Assembly: GCF_003314995.1 (NCBI RefSeq)
Contig: NZ_QNRH01000005.1
Coordinates: 130,633-194,632 of the forward strand
From: Pseudochrobactrum asaccharolyticum
Lineage (GTDB): Bacteria > Pseudomonadota > Alphaproteobacteria > Rhizobiales > Rhizobiaceae
Length of the DNA: 64,000 bases
Direction: 5' to 3'
In this document: piece by piece, positions 15,270 through 24,013 of the stretch
How positions within the stretch are numbered: the stretch's first letter is position 1
Layout of the letters: each line of letters starts with the position of its first letter
Made by a program: the position numbers and the translations under genes
Notes under the pieces: generated by a model
What the model was told of the DNA's origin: nothing
What the model saw: the letters and a program-made list of their open reading frames with translations, nothing else
Databases searched by the model: none

Positions 15270-18259
15270 GCGGCTCAAAACGCATTACTGGCAAAGGCCG
15301 TCTGACACCGGCGAAAACTGCCCGCTTCACTTTTGACGGCAAAACCTATACGGCATTGGCAGGCGATACCGTCGCCTCGGCTCTGCTTGCCCATGATATT
15401 CACCTGATCGGACGCTCATTTAAATATCACCGTCCGCGCGGCTTTCTGTCCGCAGGGCCGGAAGAGCCGAATGCGCTGCTGGATATTTCCCGCGACAAAG
15501 CCCATCGCCAGCCGAACGTGCGTGCAACCGTGCAGGAAGTTTTCGACGGCATGCACTCAGAGTCGCAGAACCGCTGGCCGTCTTTGTCTTTCGATATCGG
15601 TGCGGTGAATGATCTGTTCTCACCTTTCTTTGGCGCAGGCTTCTACTATAAGACTTTCATGTGGCCGAGAAAGGCGTGGGAGAAGGTCTACGAGCCGATT
15701 ATCCGCCGTGCAGCCGGTCTGGGCGTCACGCCAACAGAACCTGATCCTGACCGCTATGCAGGCCGCTATGAGCATTGTGATGTGCTGGTTGTCGGCGCAG
15801 GTGTGGCAGGCTTAAGTGCTGCGCTCGCTGCCGCACGCACCGGTGCCAAAGTTATCCTCTGCGACGAACAGCCGGAAGTTGGTGGTGCCCTGCATCATGA
15901 AAACGGCACCAAGATCAATGGTGACGACGGCTTTGTCTGGGCGCAGGTCACAGCGGCTGAACTCAATGCCATGCCGAATGTGCGTGTTCTCACCCGCACC
16001 ACGGCTTTCGGCTATTATAACCATAATTTCGTAGCTCTGGCCGAGCGGGTCACCGACCATGTTGCATTGCCGGAGAAGAACACCGCGCGTGAACGACTGT
16101 GGCAGGTGCGTGCCAAACGCGTTATTCTCGCGAACGGTTCGATTGAACGGCATATGGTCTTTGCCAATAATGATCGTCCGGGAGTTATGCTGGCTTCGGC
16201 TGCCCGCACCTATCTCAATCATTTCGGTGTGGCTGTCGGCTCGCATGTCGGTGTCTTCACCGCCCATGACAGCGCCTATGAAGCCGCCTTTGATCTTAAA
16301 AATGCAGGCGTTGATATTCCGGTGATCGTTGATGCCCGCGCCCATCCGGGTGAAGCTGTGCTTACCGAGGCCCGCCGGTTGAATATTCCGGTTCTGACCA
16401 ATCATTGTGTGCTGAGTGTTAGCGGCAAGCTGCGTGTCAAATCCATGACTGTTGCGACCAATGGCGCGAAGTCAGGCCGCAAATATACGATTGATGCGCT
16501 GATCACCTCCTCCGGCTGGACACCATCGGTGCATCTGTTCTCGCAATCGCGCGGCAAGCTGCGCTTTGACGATGCCAAACAGCGCTTTCTGCCGGATGTT
16601 TACGCGCAGGATTGCATCTGCGTCGGCACCTGTAACGGCACCGACGATCTGCAAGCGGCAATTGATGAGGCCGTTGCAGCAGGCACATCTGCCGGACTAG
16701 CAACCGGCGGCAAAACTTCCGCAACCACCACTGTCAGCGCAACAACAACCTATAGTTGGAGCGGCGGCATGGTCGGCACGACAGCCGGCGCAGGCCCTGA
16801 CAGCAATGTGAAGGCGTTTATCGACTTCCAGCACGATGTCTGCGCCAAGGATATTCGTAATGCCGTGCGCGAAGGTATGCACTCTATCGAGCATATTAAA
16901 CGCTTCACCACCAACGGCATGGCATCCGACCAAGGTAAAATGTCCAATATGCATGGACTGGCGATTGCCTCGGAAGCGCTCAACAAGCCAATCCCGCAGG
17001 TCGGTCTCACCACCTTCCGCCAACCGTATACGCCGGTGACGTTCGGCACGCTCATCAACTCGTCCCGCGATCATCTGTTTGATCCGGCACGTCAGACTGC
17101 ACTGCATCAGTTTGAAGTCAAAAACGGTGCGGTTTATGAGGATGTCGGCAACTGGAAACGTGCATGGTACTATCCGAATGCCGGTGAAACCATGCATGAC
17201 GCGGTGTCCCGCGAGTGCAAAACCGTGCGCGACGTCGCCGGCATCTTTGATGCTTCCACCTTGGGTAAAATTGAAGTTGTCGGCCCTGATGCGGCTGAGT
17301 TTCTCAATCTGATGTATACCAATGCCTGGGACACGCTGAAACCGGGTCGCTGCCGCTATGGCATCATGACCGGTGAAGACGGTTTTGTGATGGATGACGG
17401 TGTGGTTGGCCGTATGGCACATGATCGCTTCCACGTCACCACCACAACCGGTGGCGCACCGCGTGTGCTCAACCATATGGAAGATTATCTCCAGACTGAG
17501 TTCCCGCATCTCAATGTCTGGCTGACCTCCACCACCGAACAATGGGCAGTGATTGCCGTTCAGGGGCCAAAAGCACGTGAAATCATCGCGCCATTTGTTG
17601 AAGGCATTGATATTTCTAACGAAGCCTTCCCGCATATGAGTGTGGCAGAAGGTAAATTCTGCGGTGTGCCAACCCGCCTGTTCCGCATGTCCTTTACCGG
17701 CGAGTTAGGCTTTGAAATCAACGTCCCGGCCGATTACGGTCAGTCTGTGCTGGAAGCTGTCTGGGAACGTGCAAAAGCCATGGGCGCCTGCCTCTATGGC
17801 ACTGAGACCATGCACATCTTACGTGCTGAAAAAGGCTACATCATTGTCGGTCAGGATACAGACGGCACTCAGACCCCGCATGATGCAGCGGTTGGCTGGG
17901 CTGTTTCCAAAAAGAAAACCGACTTTGTCGGTATTCGCGGTATGCGCCGTCCCGATCTGGTGGCGGAAGGCCGCAAACAGCTGGTCGGCCTGCTGACCAA
18001 AAATCCAAACACTGTGCTGGAAGAAGGCGCGCAGATTGTTGCCGATCCGAACCAGCCAAAACCGATGAAAATGCTCGGTCACGTCACCTCTTCCTACTGG
18101 TCGTCCAATCTTGGCCGTTCCATTGCCATGGCTGTGGTGCATGACGGATTTAATCTGCACGGCAAAACCTTGTTCGTGCCGATGCTGGATCGTGTGATTG
18201 AAGTAGAAGTAACCGGCCCCGTCTTTATTGACGAAAAGGGAGAGCGCCTGCATGTCTAA
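15266..18259 (+). CDS. soxA: Sarcosine oxidase, alpha subunit
   Basis: 997-residue large subunit. The N-terminal ~100 residues form the ferredoxin-like domain that binds substrate-channel elements (FKYHRPRGFLSAGPEEPNA). Residues 160-480 are the NAD-binding part, with the VVGAGVAGLSAALAAARTGA dinucleotide fold. The C-terminal ~400 residues are GcvT-like and bind tetrahydrofolate. The gene overlaps soxD by four bases and soxG by eight. No glyA or purU follows, unlike many sox operons, so the folate partner genes must be elsewhere. Confidence 0.95.
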   Translation: MSGSKRITGKGRLTPAKTARFTFDGKTYTALAGDTVASALLAHDIHLIGRSFKYHRPRGFLSAGPEEPNALLDISRDKAHRQPNVRATVQEVFDGMHSESQNRWPSLSFDIGAVNDLFSPFFGAGFYYKTFMWPRKAWEKVYEPIIRRAAGLGVTPTEPDPDRYAGRYEHCDVLVVGAGVAGLSAALAAARTGAKVILCDEQPEVGGALHHENGTKINGDDGFVWAQVTAAELNAMPNVRVLTRTTAFGYYNHNFVALAERVTDHVALPEKNTARERLWQVRAKRVILANGSIERHMVFANNDRPGVMLASAARTYLNHFGVAVGSHVGVFTAHDSAYEAAFDLKNAGVDIPVIVDARAHPGEAVLTEARRLNIPVLTNHCVLSVSGKLRVKSMTVATNGAKSGRKYTIDALITSSGWTPSVHLFSQSRGKLRFDDAKQRFLPDVYAQDCICVGTCNGTDDLQAAIDEAVAAGTSAGLATGGKTSATTTVSATTTYSWSGGMVGTTAGAGPDSNVKAFIDFQHDVCAKDIRNAVREGMHSIEHIKRFTTNGMASDQGKMSNMHGLAIASEALNKPIPQVGLTTFRQPYTPVTFGTLINSSRDHLFDPARQTALHQFEVKNGAVYEDVGNWKRAWYYPNAGETMHDAVSRECKTVRDVAGIFDASTLGKIEVVGPDAAEFLNLMYTNAWDTLKPGRCRYGIMTGEDGFVMDDGVVGRMAHDRFHVTTTTGGAPRVLNHMEDYLQTEFPHLNVWLTSTTEQWAVIAVQGPKAREIIAPFVEGIDISNEAFPHMSVAEGKFCGVPTRLFRMSFTGELGFEINVPADYGQSVLEAVWERAKAMGACLYGTETMHILRAEKGYIIVGQDTDGTQTPHDAAVGWAVSKKKTDFVGIRGMRRPDLVAEGRKQLVGLLTKNPNTVLEEGAQIVADPNQPKPMKMLGHVTSSYWSSNLGRSIAMAVVHDGFNLHGKTLFVPMLDRVIEVEVTGPVFIDEKGERLHV

Positions 18260-18809
18260 GTCCGAAGCAATCGCACAGCGCATCACAGTTCTGGGCAACA
18301 GCCGTGCTGGTAACGGTTCGGTGCAAATCACTCCGGCAGAACCGGCGGAGCGTATTTCGCTCCGCGCCCGTACCAATGACCTCGCCGACCTGTCCAAAGT
18401 CCTTGGCGTTACCCTCCCGCAAAAGCCGAAACACAGCGCTACCAAGGACAAACGCTCGGCATTGTGGCTCGGGCCTGACGAATGGCTGGTGATTGATACC
18501 GGCGGGCAGTCACCCTTTGCGGATTTGCAAGGCATTGAAACCCTGCACGCCGCAACAGATGTGTCGCACCGCAATATTGGTATCCTCATTTCCGGCGAAG
18601 GCGCAGAGGCAACCATCAATGCCGGTTGCCCGCAGGATCTGTCACTGTCGGTTTTTCCGGTTGGTGCGGCAACTCGCACGATTTTCGGCAAGGCCGAGAT
18701 TGTGCTGTGGCGCCTGTCTGAAACCGAATTCCGGCTGGAATGCTGGCGCTCCTTTGCACCCTATGTTTTCGGACTATTGAGTGAAGGCGCACTGGACGCA
18801 GCCGTCTGA
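18252..18809 (+). CDS. soxG: Sarcosine oxidase, gamma subunit
   Basis: 185-residue gamma subunit, related to the GcvT fold. ATG 18252 (MSKSEAIAQRI) lies inside the 3' end of soxA and has GGGAG upstream; an in-frame ATG at 18228 lacks a binding site. Conserved LWLGPDEWLV and ATDVSHRN segments support the assignment. It is the last gene of the operon, and a terminator follows at 18853. Confidence 0.92.
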   Translation: MSKSEAIAQRITVLGNSRAGNGSVQITPAEPAERISLRARTNDLADLSKVLGVTLPQKPKHSATKDKRSALWLGPDEWLVIDTGGQSPFADLQGIETLHAATDVSHRNIGILISGEGAEATINAGCPQDLSLSVFPVGAATRTIFGKAEIVLWRLSETEFRLECWRSFAPYVFGLLSEGALDAAV

Positions 18810-18852
18810 CAATAATATCAGCGTCCTGAAACTGTCATAATTACACTTTAAG

Positions 18853-18886
18853 CACCGCGTCTTTCCTAAGGCGCGGTGTTTTTATT
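18853..18886 (+). terminator. Terminator after soxBDAG
   Basis: CACCGCG (18853-18859) / CGCGGTG (18872-18878) followed by TTTTTATTT, 44 bases after the soxG stop. Confidence 0.8.
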
Positions 18887-18990
18887 TGAGCAAAGATCAA
18901 TAGCTTTAATGTGATTGTTCATTTACAGCGGAGCGCTCTAAAGCATCTTCTGCGCCGCATTACCCTGATTTATTTTGACAAGCACCGTTC

Positions 18991-20157
18991 ATGACCATTC
19001 AAAAACGCCTCATCATCAATTTTACCGGTTATGAGGGTCTCCATCCCAAAGCTGTCCGTGTGCGCCATCGTAAGATTATGAGCGACTTCGACAAGCTATG
19101 GGGTACAAAAACTGCAATATCACCGATGATCGACACTGATCACGGCAGCGGTGTCATGCAGGTTCGTACTCAAGGTGAGAACTGGGAAACGCAAAGCGAA
19201 TTCTGCCAGTTCGGAACAGCTGATATTTTTGACGATTATGCGGCACGTTCCCTGCCGCATCGTTTGTTTGCCGGTAGCCGCGCCTTTCTGAACATTCTCT
19301 TCACCGGCACTTTGTGGCGCTACGGCCGTACCAGCTGGCGCTTTGTGATGTTCTTCCTGTGGCCGTTTCTGATGGTGCTGGCTATGCTGGCCTTAACACT
19401 CGGCATCACTGCCGCACCGGTATTGGCAGGCTTTTCAGCTTTGCACATGCTCTGGTCACTGCCGCTGGCGCTTTGTATTTGCTACGGGTTGATACGCGCA
19501 CTGGATGAAAAACTTTTCATCTCCTACCTGCTTGATGACTGGTCGGCAGCCTATGACCGGATTTATGACAACAGCCCTAAACTGCTGGAACGCAAACAAA
19601 TCTTTGCACAGATGCTTGCAGAGAAATTGCGTGGCAGCGATGCGGATGAAGTTATCATCATGGGGCATAGCCTCGGCACAGTACCGGCAATTGAAGCGCT
19701 GGCCGAGGTCTGGCGCACCGAGCCGGAACTTCTGCGCAAGCAGCCGGTCTCTTTACTGGCTGCCGGTTCCTGCCTGTTGATGATTGCTCTGCACCCGCGT
19801 GCCAAAACCCTGCGGGAAGATGTGCGCGTGCTGCTGAATGACAGTCCGGTTTTCTGGGCAGAGTTTCAGGCTCTGACGGATATTATTCATTTTTATAATT
19901 CAGAACCTGCCAAGGCACTGAAAATTCAAACGAATAATCCCCCGCTGATCAGCCATATCCGGTTCAAACACATTCATTCCCCAGCCCGTTACAAACAGGC
20001 CAAGGGCAACTTCTTCAAAATGCATTTGCTGTTTATTTCCGGCAGCCAGAAGAAAAATGCCTATGATATCGGCATGTTCCTGCACGGGCCTTTTGCGCTT
20101 AAACCCCTGCTGACCGAGTATCCTGATCGGCCAGCACCGCTGGATACATTACACTAG
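18991..20157 (+). CDS. Membrane protein with an alpha/beta-hydrolase-like GHSLG motif
   Basis: 388-residue protein that I cannot assign to a named family. The N-terminal ~110 residues are soluble. Two hydrophobic segments at about 118-140 and 143-165 look like a membrane hairpin. The C-terminal half contains a nucleophile-elbow-like GHSLGTVPAIEAL, preceded by EVIIM, as in serine hydrolases that act on lipids. The other triad members are not obvious. It stands alone between soxBDAG and convergent MaoC. The TAG stop (20155-20157) belongs to a palindromic repeat, so the C-terminal residues may have been set by repeat insertion. Confidence 0.6.
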   Translation: MTIQKRLIINFTGYEGLHPKAVRVRHRKIMSDFDKLWGTKTAISPMIDTDHGSGVMQVRTQGENWETQSEFCQFGTADIFDDYAARSLPHRLFAGSRAFLNILFTGTLWRYGRTSWRFVMFFLWPFLMVLAMLALTLGITAAPVLAGFSALHMLWSLPLALCICYGLIRALDEKLFISYLLDDWSAAYDRIYDNSPKLLERKQIFAQMLAEKLRGSDADEVIIMGHSLGTVPAIEALAEVWRTEPELLRKQPVSLLAAGSCLLMIALHPRAKTLREDVRVLLNDSPVFWAEFQALTDIIHFYNSEPAKALKIQTNNPPLISHIRFKHIHSPARYKQAKGNFFKMHLLFISGSQKKNAYDIGMFLHGPFALKPLLTEYPDRPAPLDTLH

Positions 20158-20262
20158 AGCGGTTTACGTTCATGTTGGATCACAGTGCCCGCTCTAGATT
20201 CTTTAATTTGTCGCATTATCCCGACGTCAAGTTGATCCAACTTGACTGTGAAATGCTCTAAA
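20154..20262. repeat. Palindromic mosaic repeat, complete (copy 2)
   Basis: Left hairpin CTAGAGCGG (20154-20162) ... CGCTCTAG (20190-20197), linker ATTCTTTAATTTGTCGCATTATC, and right module ending AAATGCTCTAAA. The linker matches that of copy 6 at about 50136 and, more loosely, those at 47150 and 57988. The TAG stop of the upstream gene is within its first bases. Confidence 0.8.
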
Positions 20263-20275
20263 ACGGCGCGGCCAC

Positions 20276-20395
20276 GTTTCTGGTCAGTACGCGGCGAAAA
20301 TGGCGTTTTTCGAGAACCGAAACGGAGCGTACTAAAAGTACGTGAGTATCGGAAGTGTAGAAAAACGCCATTTGCAGCCCGTTCTGGCCTGAAAC
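20276..20395. repeat. 120-bp nested long palindrome between convergent genes
   Basis: Three nested stems: outer GTTTC-GG-CAG arms (20276-20287 / 20384-20395, imperfect), a perfect 14-bp middle stem AAATGGCGTTTTTC (20298-20311) / GAAAAACGCCATTT (20360-20373), and inner CGTACT-AAA-AGTACG (20328-20342). It ends one base before the MaoC stop. It is unlike the GAGC-ended repeats and occurs once here. Confidence 0.75.
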
Positions 20396-20396
20396 T

Positions 20397-20867
20397 TCAT
20401 TCAACGGGCGGGACAACGGCAATGGTGAGCCACCGCGCGGTGAGCGCCGGTTTAACCATGCCTTCCACTTCCAGTGTCACATCATAATGATTGACCACAC
20501 GACCCGAAGGGCGGATATCCGCATCAGCCAGTTTGAAACGGGCGCGGACACGGGTGCCGGTTTTAACCGGCGACATAAAACGCACACTGTCAAAACCGTA
20601 ATTGATGCCCATGGTTGCGCCCTGTAGCATCGGCAGTGCTTCAAAAGCCAAAGTCGAGAGCAATGAAAGCGTCAGGAAACCATGCGCGATTGTGCCGCCG
20701 AATGGTGTTTCCGCAGCACGTGCCGGATCGACATGGATATATTGATGATCGTCCGTTGCATCCGCAAACTGGTTGATCATTTCCTGTGTCACCACCCGCC
20801 ACTCGGAGCAGCCGATTTCTGTGCCGATCGCTTCACGCAGCTGATCCAGAGTGATCGCATCTTTCAT
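20397..20867 (-). CDS. MaoC/NodN-like enoyl-CoA hydratase
   Basis: 156-residue single hot-dog domain protein. The R-specific hydratase signature is present: the active-site Asp and His in ATDDHQYIHVDP, followed by FGGTIAHGFLTLSLL. Such proteins hydrate trans-2-enoyl-CoA or related acyl-CoA; NodN-type members have unknown substrates. ATG 20867 has AAAGG upstream. It may be co-transcribed with the HAD phosphatase 31 bases upstream, although no functional link is evident. Confidence 0.85.
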   Translation of the reverse strand: MKDAITLDQLREAIGTEIGCSEWRVVTQEMINQFADATDDHQYIHVDPARAAETPFGGTIAHGFLTLSLLSTLAFEALPMLQGATMGINYGFDSVRFMSPVKTGTRVRARFKLADADIRPSGRVVNHYDVTLEVEGMVKPALTARWLTIAVVPPVE

Positions 20868-20898
20868 TGCTATTGACCTTTATGATGGATTCGCACTT

Positions 20899-21570
20899 TC
20901 AGAGAAGGTTATTCTCTATCTCTTTCCAGCTGCTATAAACCGCTTTTGCACCTTTTTCCAAAAGCTTTTCCGTGTGTCCCGCATAAGTATGTCCGCCACC
21001 GGTATAACCGATTGCTGTCATACCCGCTGCAACCGCCCCTTCCACGCCGAAAGGTGAATCTTCAAACACCACGCAACGTGCCGGATCAGCACCGAACTTT
21101 TCTGCGGCAAACAGAAACAGATCCGGTGCCGGTTTACCGCGTTTGACCATTGTTGACGAATATAATGCACCGTCAAACGCATTGATCAGACCGGTCTTTT
21201 CCAGACTAAAGGCAATACGCTGCGGTGAAGAAGAAGAGGCCACGCAACTGCGGGTTTTCAGGCGCTCCAGCACACCGGCAATACCGTCACAAGGTTGCAA
21301 GGCTTCAGAAAACACACGATGTGTTTCCGGCCAGATATCATCCTGCGCTGCATCCGGCAGATAATGGCCGGTCAGGTCACCGATCAGGCGAATAATATCC
21401 GCCTGCTTCATTCCCACACCTTTGGCTACCGTGCCATCAGGAATTGGCATATTATGACGGGCATAAACATTATGAAAAGCCAGTGCTGCCAGTGGCTCGC
21501 TGTCAACCAACACACCGTCACAATCAAAGATCACGAGATCCCATTCAGGCTTTTTTACGCTATCCGGCAC
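20899..21570 (-). CDS. HAD-superfamily phosphatase (beta-phosphoglucomutase-like)
   Basis: 223-residue HAD subfamily IA hydrolase. Motif I is FDCDGVLVDSE with both aspartates, motif II the serine in VASSSSP, motif III the lysine in VKRGKPAPD, and motif IV FEDSPFGVEG. An alpha-helical cap sits between motifs I and II. Substrates are probably small sugar phosphates, but the specificity is not readable. I place the start at GTG 21570, because AGGAG is nine bases upstream; the frame stays open to a GTG at 21600. Confidence 0.85.
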   Translation of the reverse strand: MPDSVKKPEWDLVIFDCDGVLVDSEPLAALAFHNVYARHNMPIPDGTVAKGVGMKQADIIRLIGDLTGHYLPDAAQDDIWPETHRVFSEALQPCDGIAGVLERLKTRSCVASSSSPQRIAFSLEKTGLINAFDGALYSSTMVKRGKPAPDLFLFAAEKFGADPARCVVFEDSPFGVEGAVAAGMTAIGYTGGGHTYAGHTEKLLEKGAKAVYSSWKEIENNLL

Positions 21571-21700
21571 TCTAACTACTCCTGCTCTGTCATGCCGCAC
21601 TGATGCAGCCTCTTATTGATTGATCTTTAATCTAGTCTTGATTACGTGTCATTATCAGGCGGGTCTCACTCCCGCAAAACACTATTTGCGGAGAAAAATC

Positions 21701-23020
21701 ATGGCTACTAATGTCGCTCTCACCGGCTTAGCACGCGATATGAAAGCCCGGGCTGATACCGGCAAACCTATCCGCATCGGCCTGATCGGCTGCGGCGAAA
21801 TGGGAACCGACATTGTTACCCGTGTTGCCCACATGCCGGGCATCGAGATTGGCGCCATTTCAGAAAACAATCCTGAACGCGCCCTCAAAGCCGCTGAAAT
21901 TGCTTATGGTGAACAGGGTCATGCCCGCGCAGTTGGTACCGGCTCTGATCTGAGTCTTGCGCTCGAAGCCCGTAAAATTGCTGTTACTGATAATGCAGAC
22001 CTCATTCTCAATGACGACCGGATTGATGTTGTAATTGATGCGACCGGCATTCCGGCAGTCGGTGCGGAAATCGGTCTGCGTGCGATGGAGCACGGCAAGC
22101 ACCTCGTAATGATGAATGTTGAAGCTGATGTGACAATCGGCGCTTATCTGAAAAGTGAAGCGGAACGCCTTGGTGTGGTCTATTCGCTCGGTGCCGGTGA
22201 TGAACCTTCCGCCTGTATGGAGCTGATCGAATTTGTTACCGCTATGGGGCACCCTATTGTCGCCGCCGGTAAAGGCAAGAACAATCCGCTCAATATTGAT
22301 GCTATTCCGGATAACTACATCGAAGAAGCCACCCGCCGTAACATGAATGTGCGCCTGCTGGTGGAATTTGTGGACGGCTCCAAAACCATGGTGGAAATGG
22401 CAGCAATTGCCAATGCCACCGGCTTAGTGCCGGACAAAGCCGGTATGCATGGCCCTGCGGCCACACTGGATCAGCTCTCCTCAACACTCATCCCTGAAAA
22501 AGACGGCGGCGTGCTATCTCGTGTTGGTGTTGTCGATTATACGATCGGCAAAGGCGTTGCACCGGGTGTATTCGTCGTCGCCGACATGTCTCACCCGCGC
22601 ATTACAGAGCGTATGGAAGATCTGAAAATGGGCAAAGGCCCTTATTTCACCTTCCATCGCCCGTATCATCTGACCTCGCTGGAAGTGCCGCTCACCTGCG
22701 CCCGCGCAGTGCTGTACGGCAAAGCGGATATGGTGCCGCTGAGCAAACCGACAGCGGAAGTTGCAGCCGTTGCCAAGAAAGATATGGCAGCGGGTGAAAC
22801 ACTCGATGCAATCGGTGAATATTGCTACCGTGCATGGATCATGACGGCCGGTGAAGCACGCAGCGCCAAAGCCATTCCATGCGGCATGCTAACCGGTGCA
22901 AAAGTGCTGAAACCAATCAAAAAGGGTGAACTCATCACCTATGACAATGCCGCTCTGCCAGCCGGTTCCCGCCTTGCAGAACTACGCGCCCGTCAGGACA
23001 AGCTGGTTTACGGCGTTTAA
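21701..23020 (+). CDS. NAD(P)-dependent oxidoreductase with C-terminal SAF domain
   Basis: 439-residue protein with an N-terminal Rossmann fold of homoserine-dehydrogenase type (RIGLIGCGEMGTDIV at residues 25-39) and a C-terminal SAF-like region (GETLDAIGEYCYRAWIM, then LKPIKKGELITYDNA). Homologues in rhizobia are annotated loosely as homoserine-dehydrogenase-like or SAF-domain oxidoreductases, and some act in unusual sugar-acid catabolism. Which substrate applies here is unknown. ATG 21701 has GGAG seven bases upstream. It is divergent from the HAD gene, and a perfect 12-bp hairpin follows the stop. Confidence 0.7.
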   Translation: MATNVALTGLARDMKARADTGKPIRIGLIGCGEMGTDIVTRVAHMPGIEIGAISENNPERALKAAEIAYGEQGHARAVGTGSDLSLALEARKIAVTDNADLILNDDRIDVVIDATGIPAVGAEIGLRAMEHGKHLVMMNVEADVTIGAYLKSEAERLGVVYSLGAGDEPSACMELIEFVTAMGHPIVAAGKGKNNPLNIDAIPDNYIEEATRRNMNVRLLVEFVDGSKTMVEMAAIANATGLVPDKAGMHGPAATLDQLSSTLIPEKDGGVLSRVGVVDYTIGKGVAPGVFVVADMSHPRITERMEDLKMGKGPYFTFHRPYHLTSLEVPLTCARAVLYGKADMVPLSKPTAEVAAVAKKDMAAGETLDAIGEYCYRAWIMTAGEARSAKAIPCGMLTGAKVLKPIKKGELITYDNAALPAGSRLAELRARQDKLVYGV

Positions 23021-23030
23021 ACGACAGTAA

Positions 23031-23060
23031 CCTGCCCCTGAATTTGTTTTCAGGGGCAGG
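23031..23060. terminator. Hairpin between convergent SAF oxidoreductase and ClpP-like genes
   Basis: Perfect 12-bp stem CCTGCCCCTGAA (23031-23042) / TTCAGGGGCAGG (23049-23060). There is no T run on either side, so it may act as a barrier rather than a classical terminator. Confidence 0.5.
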
Positions 23061-23063
23061 AAC

Positions 23064-23750
23064 TCAGTCACTCTTATCATCATCAGTAATATAATAAGCG
23101 ATCGGCGCTGTTATAATCTGAGCGGCCACATCTGAGATAATGCCCTTCTCTTTCGCTTCATCAGGCAGCAGAAATTTCCGGTCATTTTCACTTGAGAGCA
23201 AGGTGCTGATCTCAGCATCTGAATACCGGCTGCATTCTTTATAAACTTCTGTAAATTGTTCGATATAACCCTTCAGATCGCGGCCTGCTGTCATGAAATG
23301 GTCAGGCTGAAAAGCCCCCTGTTGAGGAGTAATAGAAGGCGGGTGCATAATAAAACGCCCGCCTCTACGGGACTGGCGGTCTTTGGCTCCACAAAATATC
23401 ATCGTTGCAGAAGACATCACCGTCGACAGGTTCACTGTTGTAATCGGGATATGCGAGCTTTTGACAGCCCAATATCCCGCATAGCCACTATCCATATCCC
23501 CGCCATAGCTGCTGATATAGAGATAGATATTTTCCAGCTTTTTATAATTCGTGTTCAGACTATCGATGGCCTGTATCAGCTCACTGACGCTTTTCGTATT
23601 CACACCGGCAGTAAAATAAATCTTTGCCTCAGTGGCATTTTCAAGCACTTTCTCATCCTGAGGCATGGTGTTTTTCAGCTCAGCTTGCGCCGTCGTCCCC
23701 GTTATCAAGAACAGTGCTGTTACTTGCAAAACCCGCTGATATTTTTTCAC
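23064..23750 (-). CDS. Exported ClpP-like serine protease homologue
   Basis: 228-residue protein with a clear N-terminal signal peptide (basic KKYQR, hydrophobic LFLITG, cleavage near AQA at residue 23) followed by a ClpP/crotonase-fold domain. By alignment to ClpP by eye, the oxyanion region is YISSYGGDMDSG, the nucleophile S113 (or S114) in TVMSSATM, the histidine H136 in RFIMHPP, and the aspartate D190 in ENDRKFLLPDEA. All three triad positions appear intact. Cytoplasmic ClpP has no signal peptide and works with Clp ATPases, which are absent from the periplasm. A monocistronic gene; function unknown. Confidence 0.7.
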   Translation of the reverse strand: MKKYQRVLQVTALFLITGTTAQAELKNTMPQDEKVLENATEAKIYFTAGVNTKSVSELIQAIDSLNTNYKKLENIYLYISSYGGDMDSGYAGYWAVKSSHIPITTVNLSTVMSSATMIFCGAKDRQSRRGGRFIMHPPSITPQQGAFQPDHFMTAGRDLKGYIEQFTEVYKECSRYSDAEISTLLSSENDRKFLLPDEAKEKGIISDVAAQIITAPIAYYITDDDKSD

Positions 23751-23962
23751 ATCCGCCTCATGTCACAAATGAAAATGTCCGGCATTGAAGCGCAGATCAG
23801 CAATCATCAAAATCCCAATTAATTAGGAGAAGCGGACAGTTTTTTGAAACCGGAATCTATCCGTGAACAAGCCGTTCCAAACCTTTAATGACACGAGTAT
23901 TTCACATCATAACGGTCAAAATTCGATCTGAAATCAGCATTAAACACTTATAAAACAACAAT

Positions 23963-23990
23963 AAAAAAGGCGGCTCAAAAGCCGCCTTTT
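23963..23990 (-). terminator. Terminator of the pnt operon
   Basis: AAAAAAGGCGGCT / AGCCGCCTTTT (23963-23990). On the minus strand the stem is followed by TTTTTTA, 24 bases after the pntB stop. Confidence 0.85.
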
Positions 23991-24013
23991 CTTTTATCGT
24001 TCAAGAACACGAT

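Noticed and set aside
15266-18259. Gene fusion or frameshift in the 997-residue soxA
   Set aside because: This is the normal length and domain order of the sarcosine oxidase alpha subunit.
18935-18960. Another mosaic repeat copy (GCGCTCTAAAGCAT) upstream of the GHSLG protein
   Set aside because: Only a short end-like match is present with no second arm or linker, so it is too weak to call.
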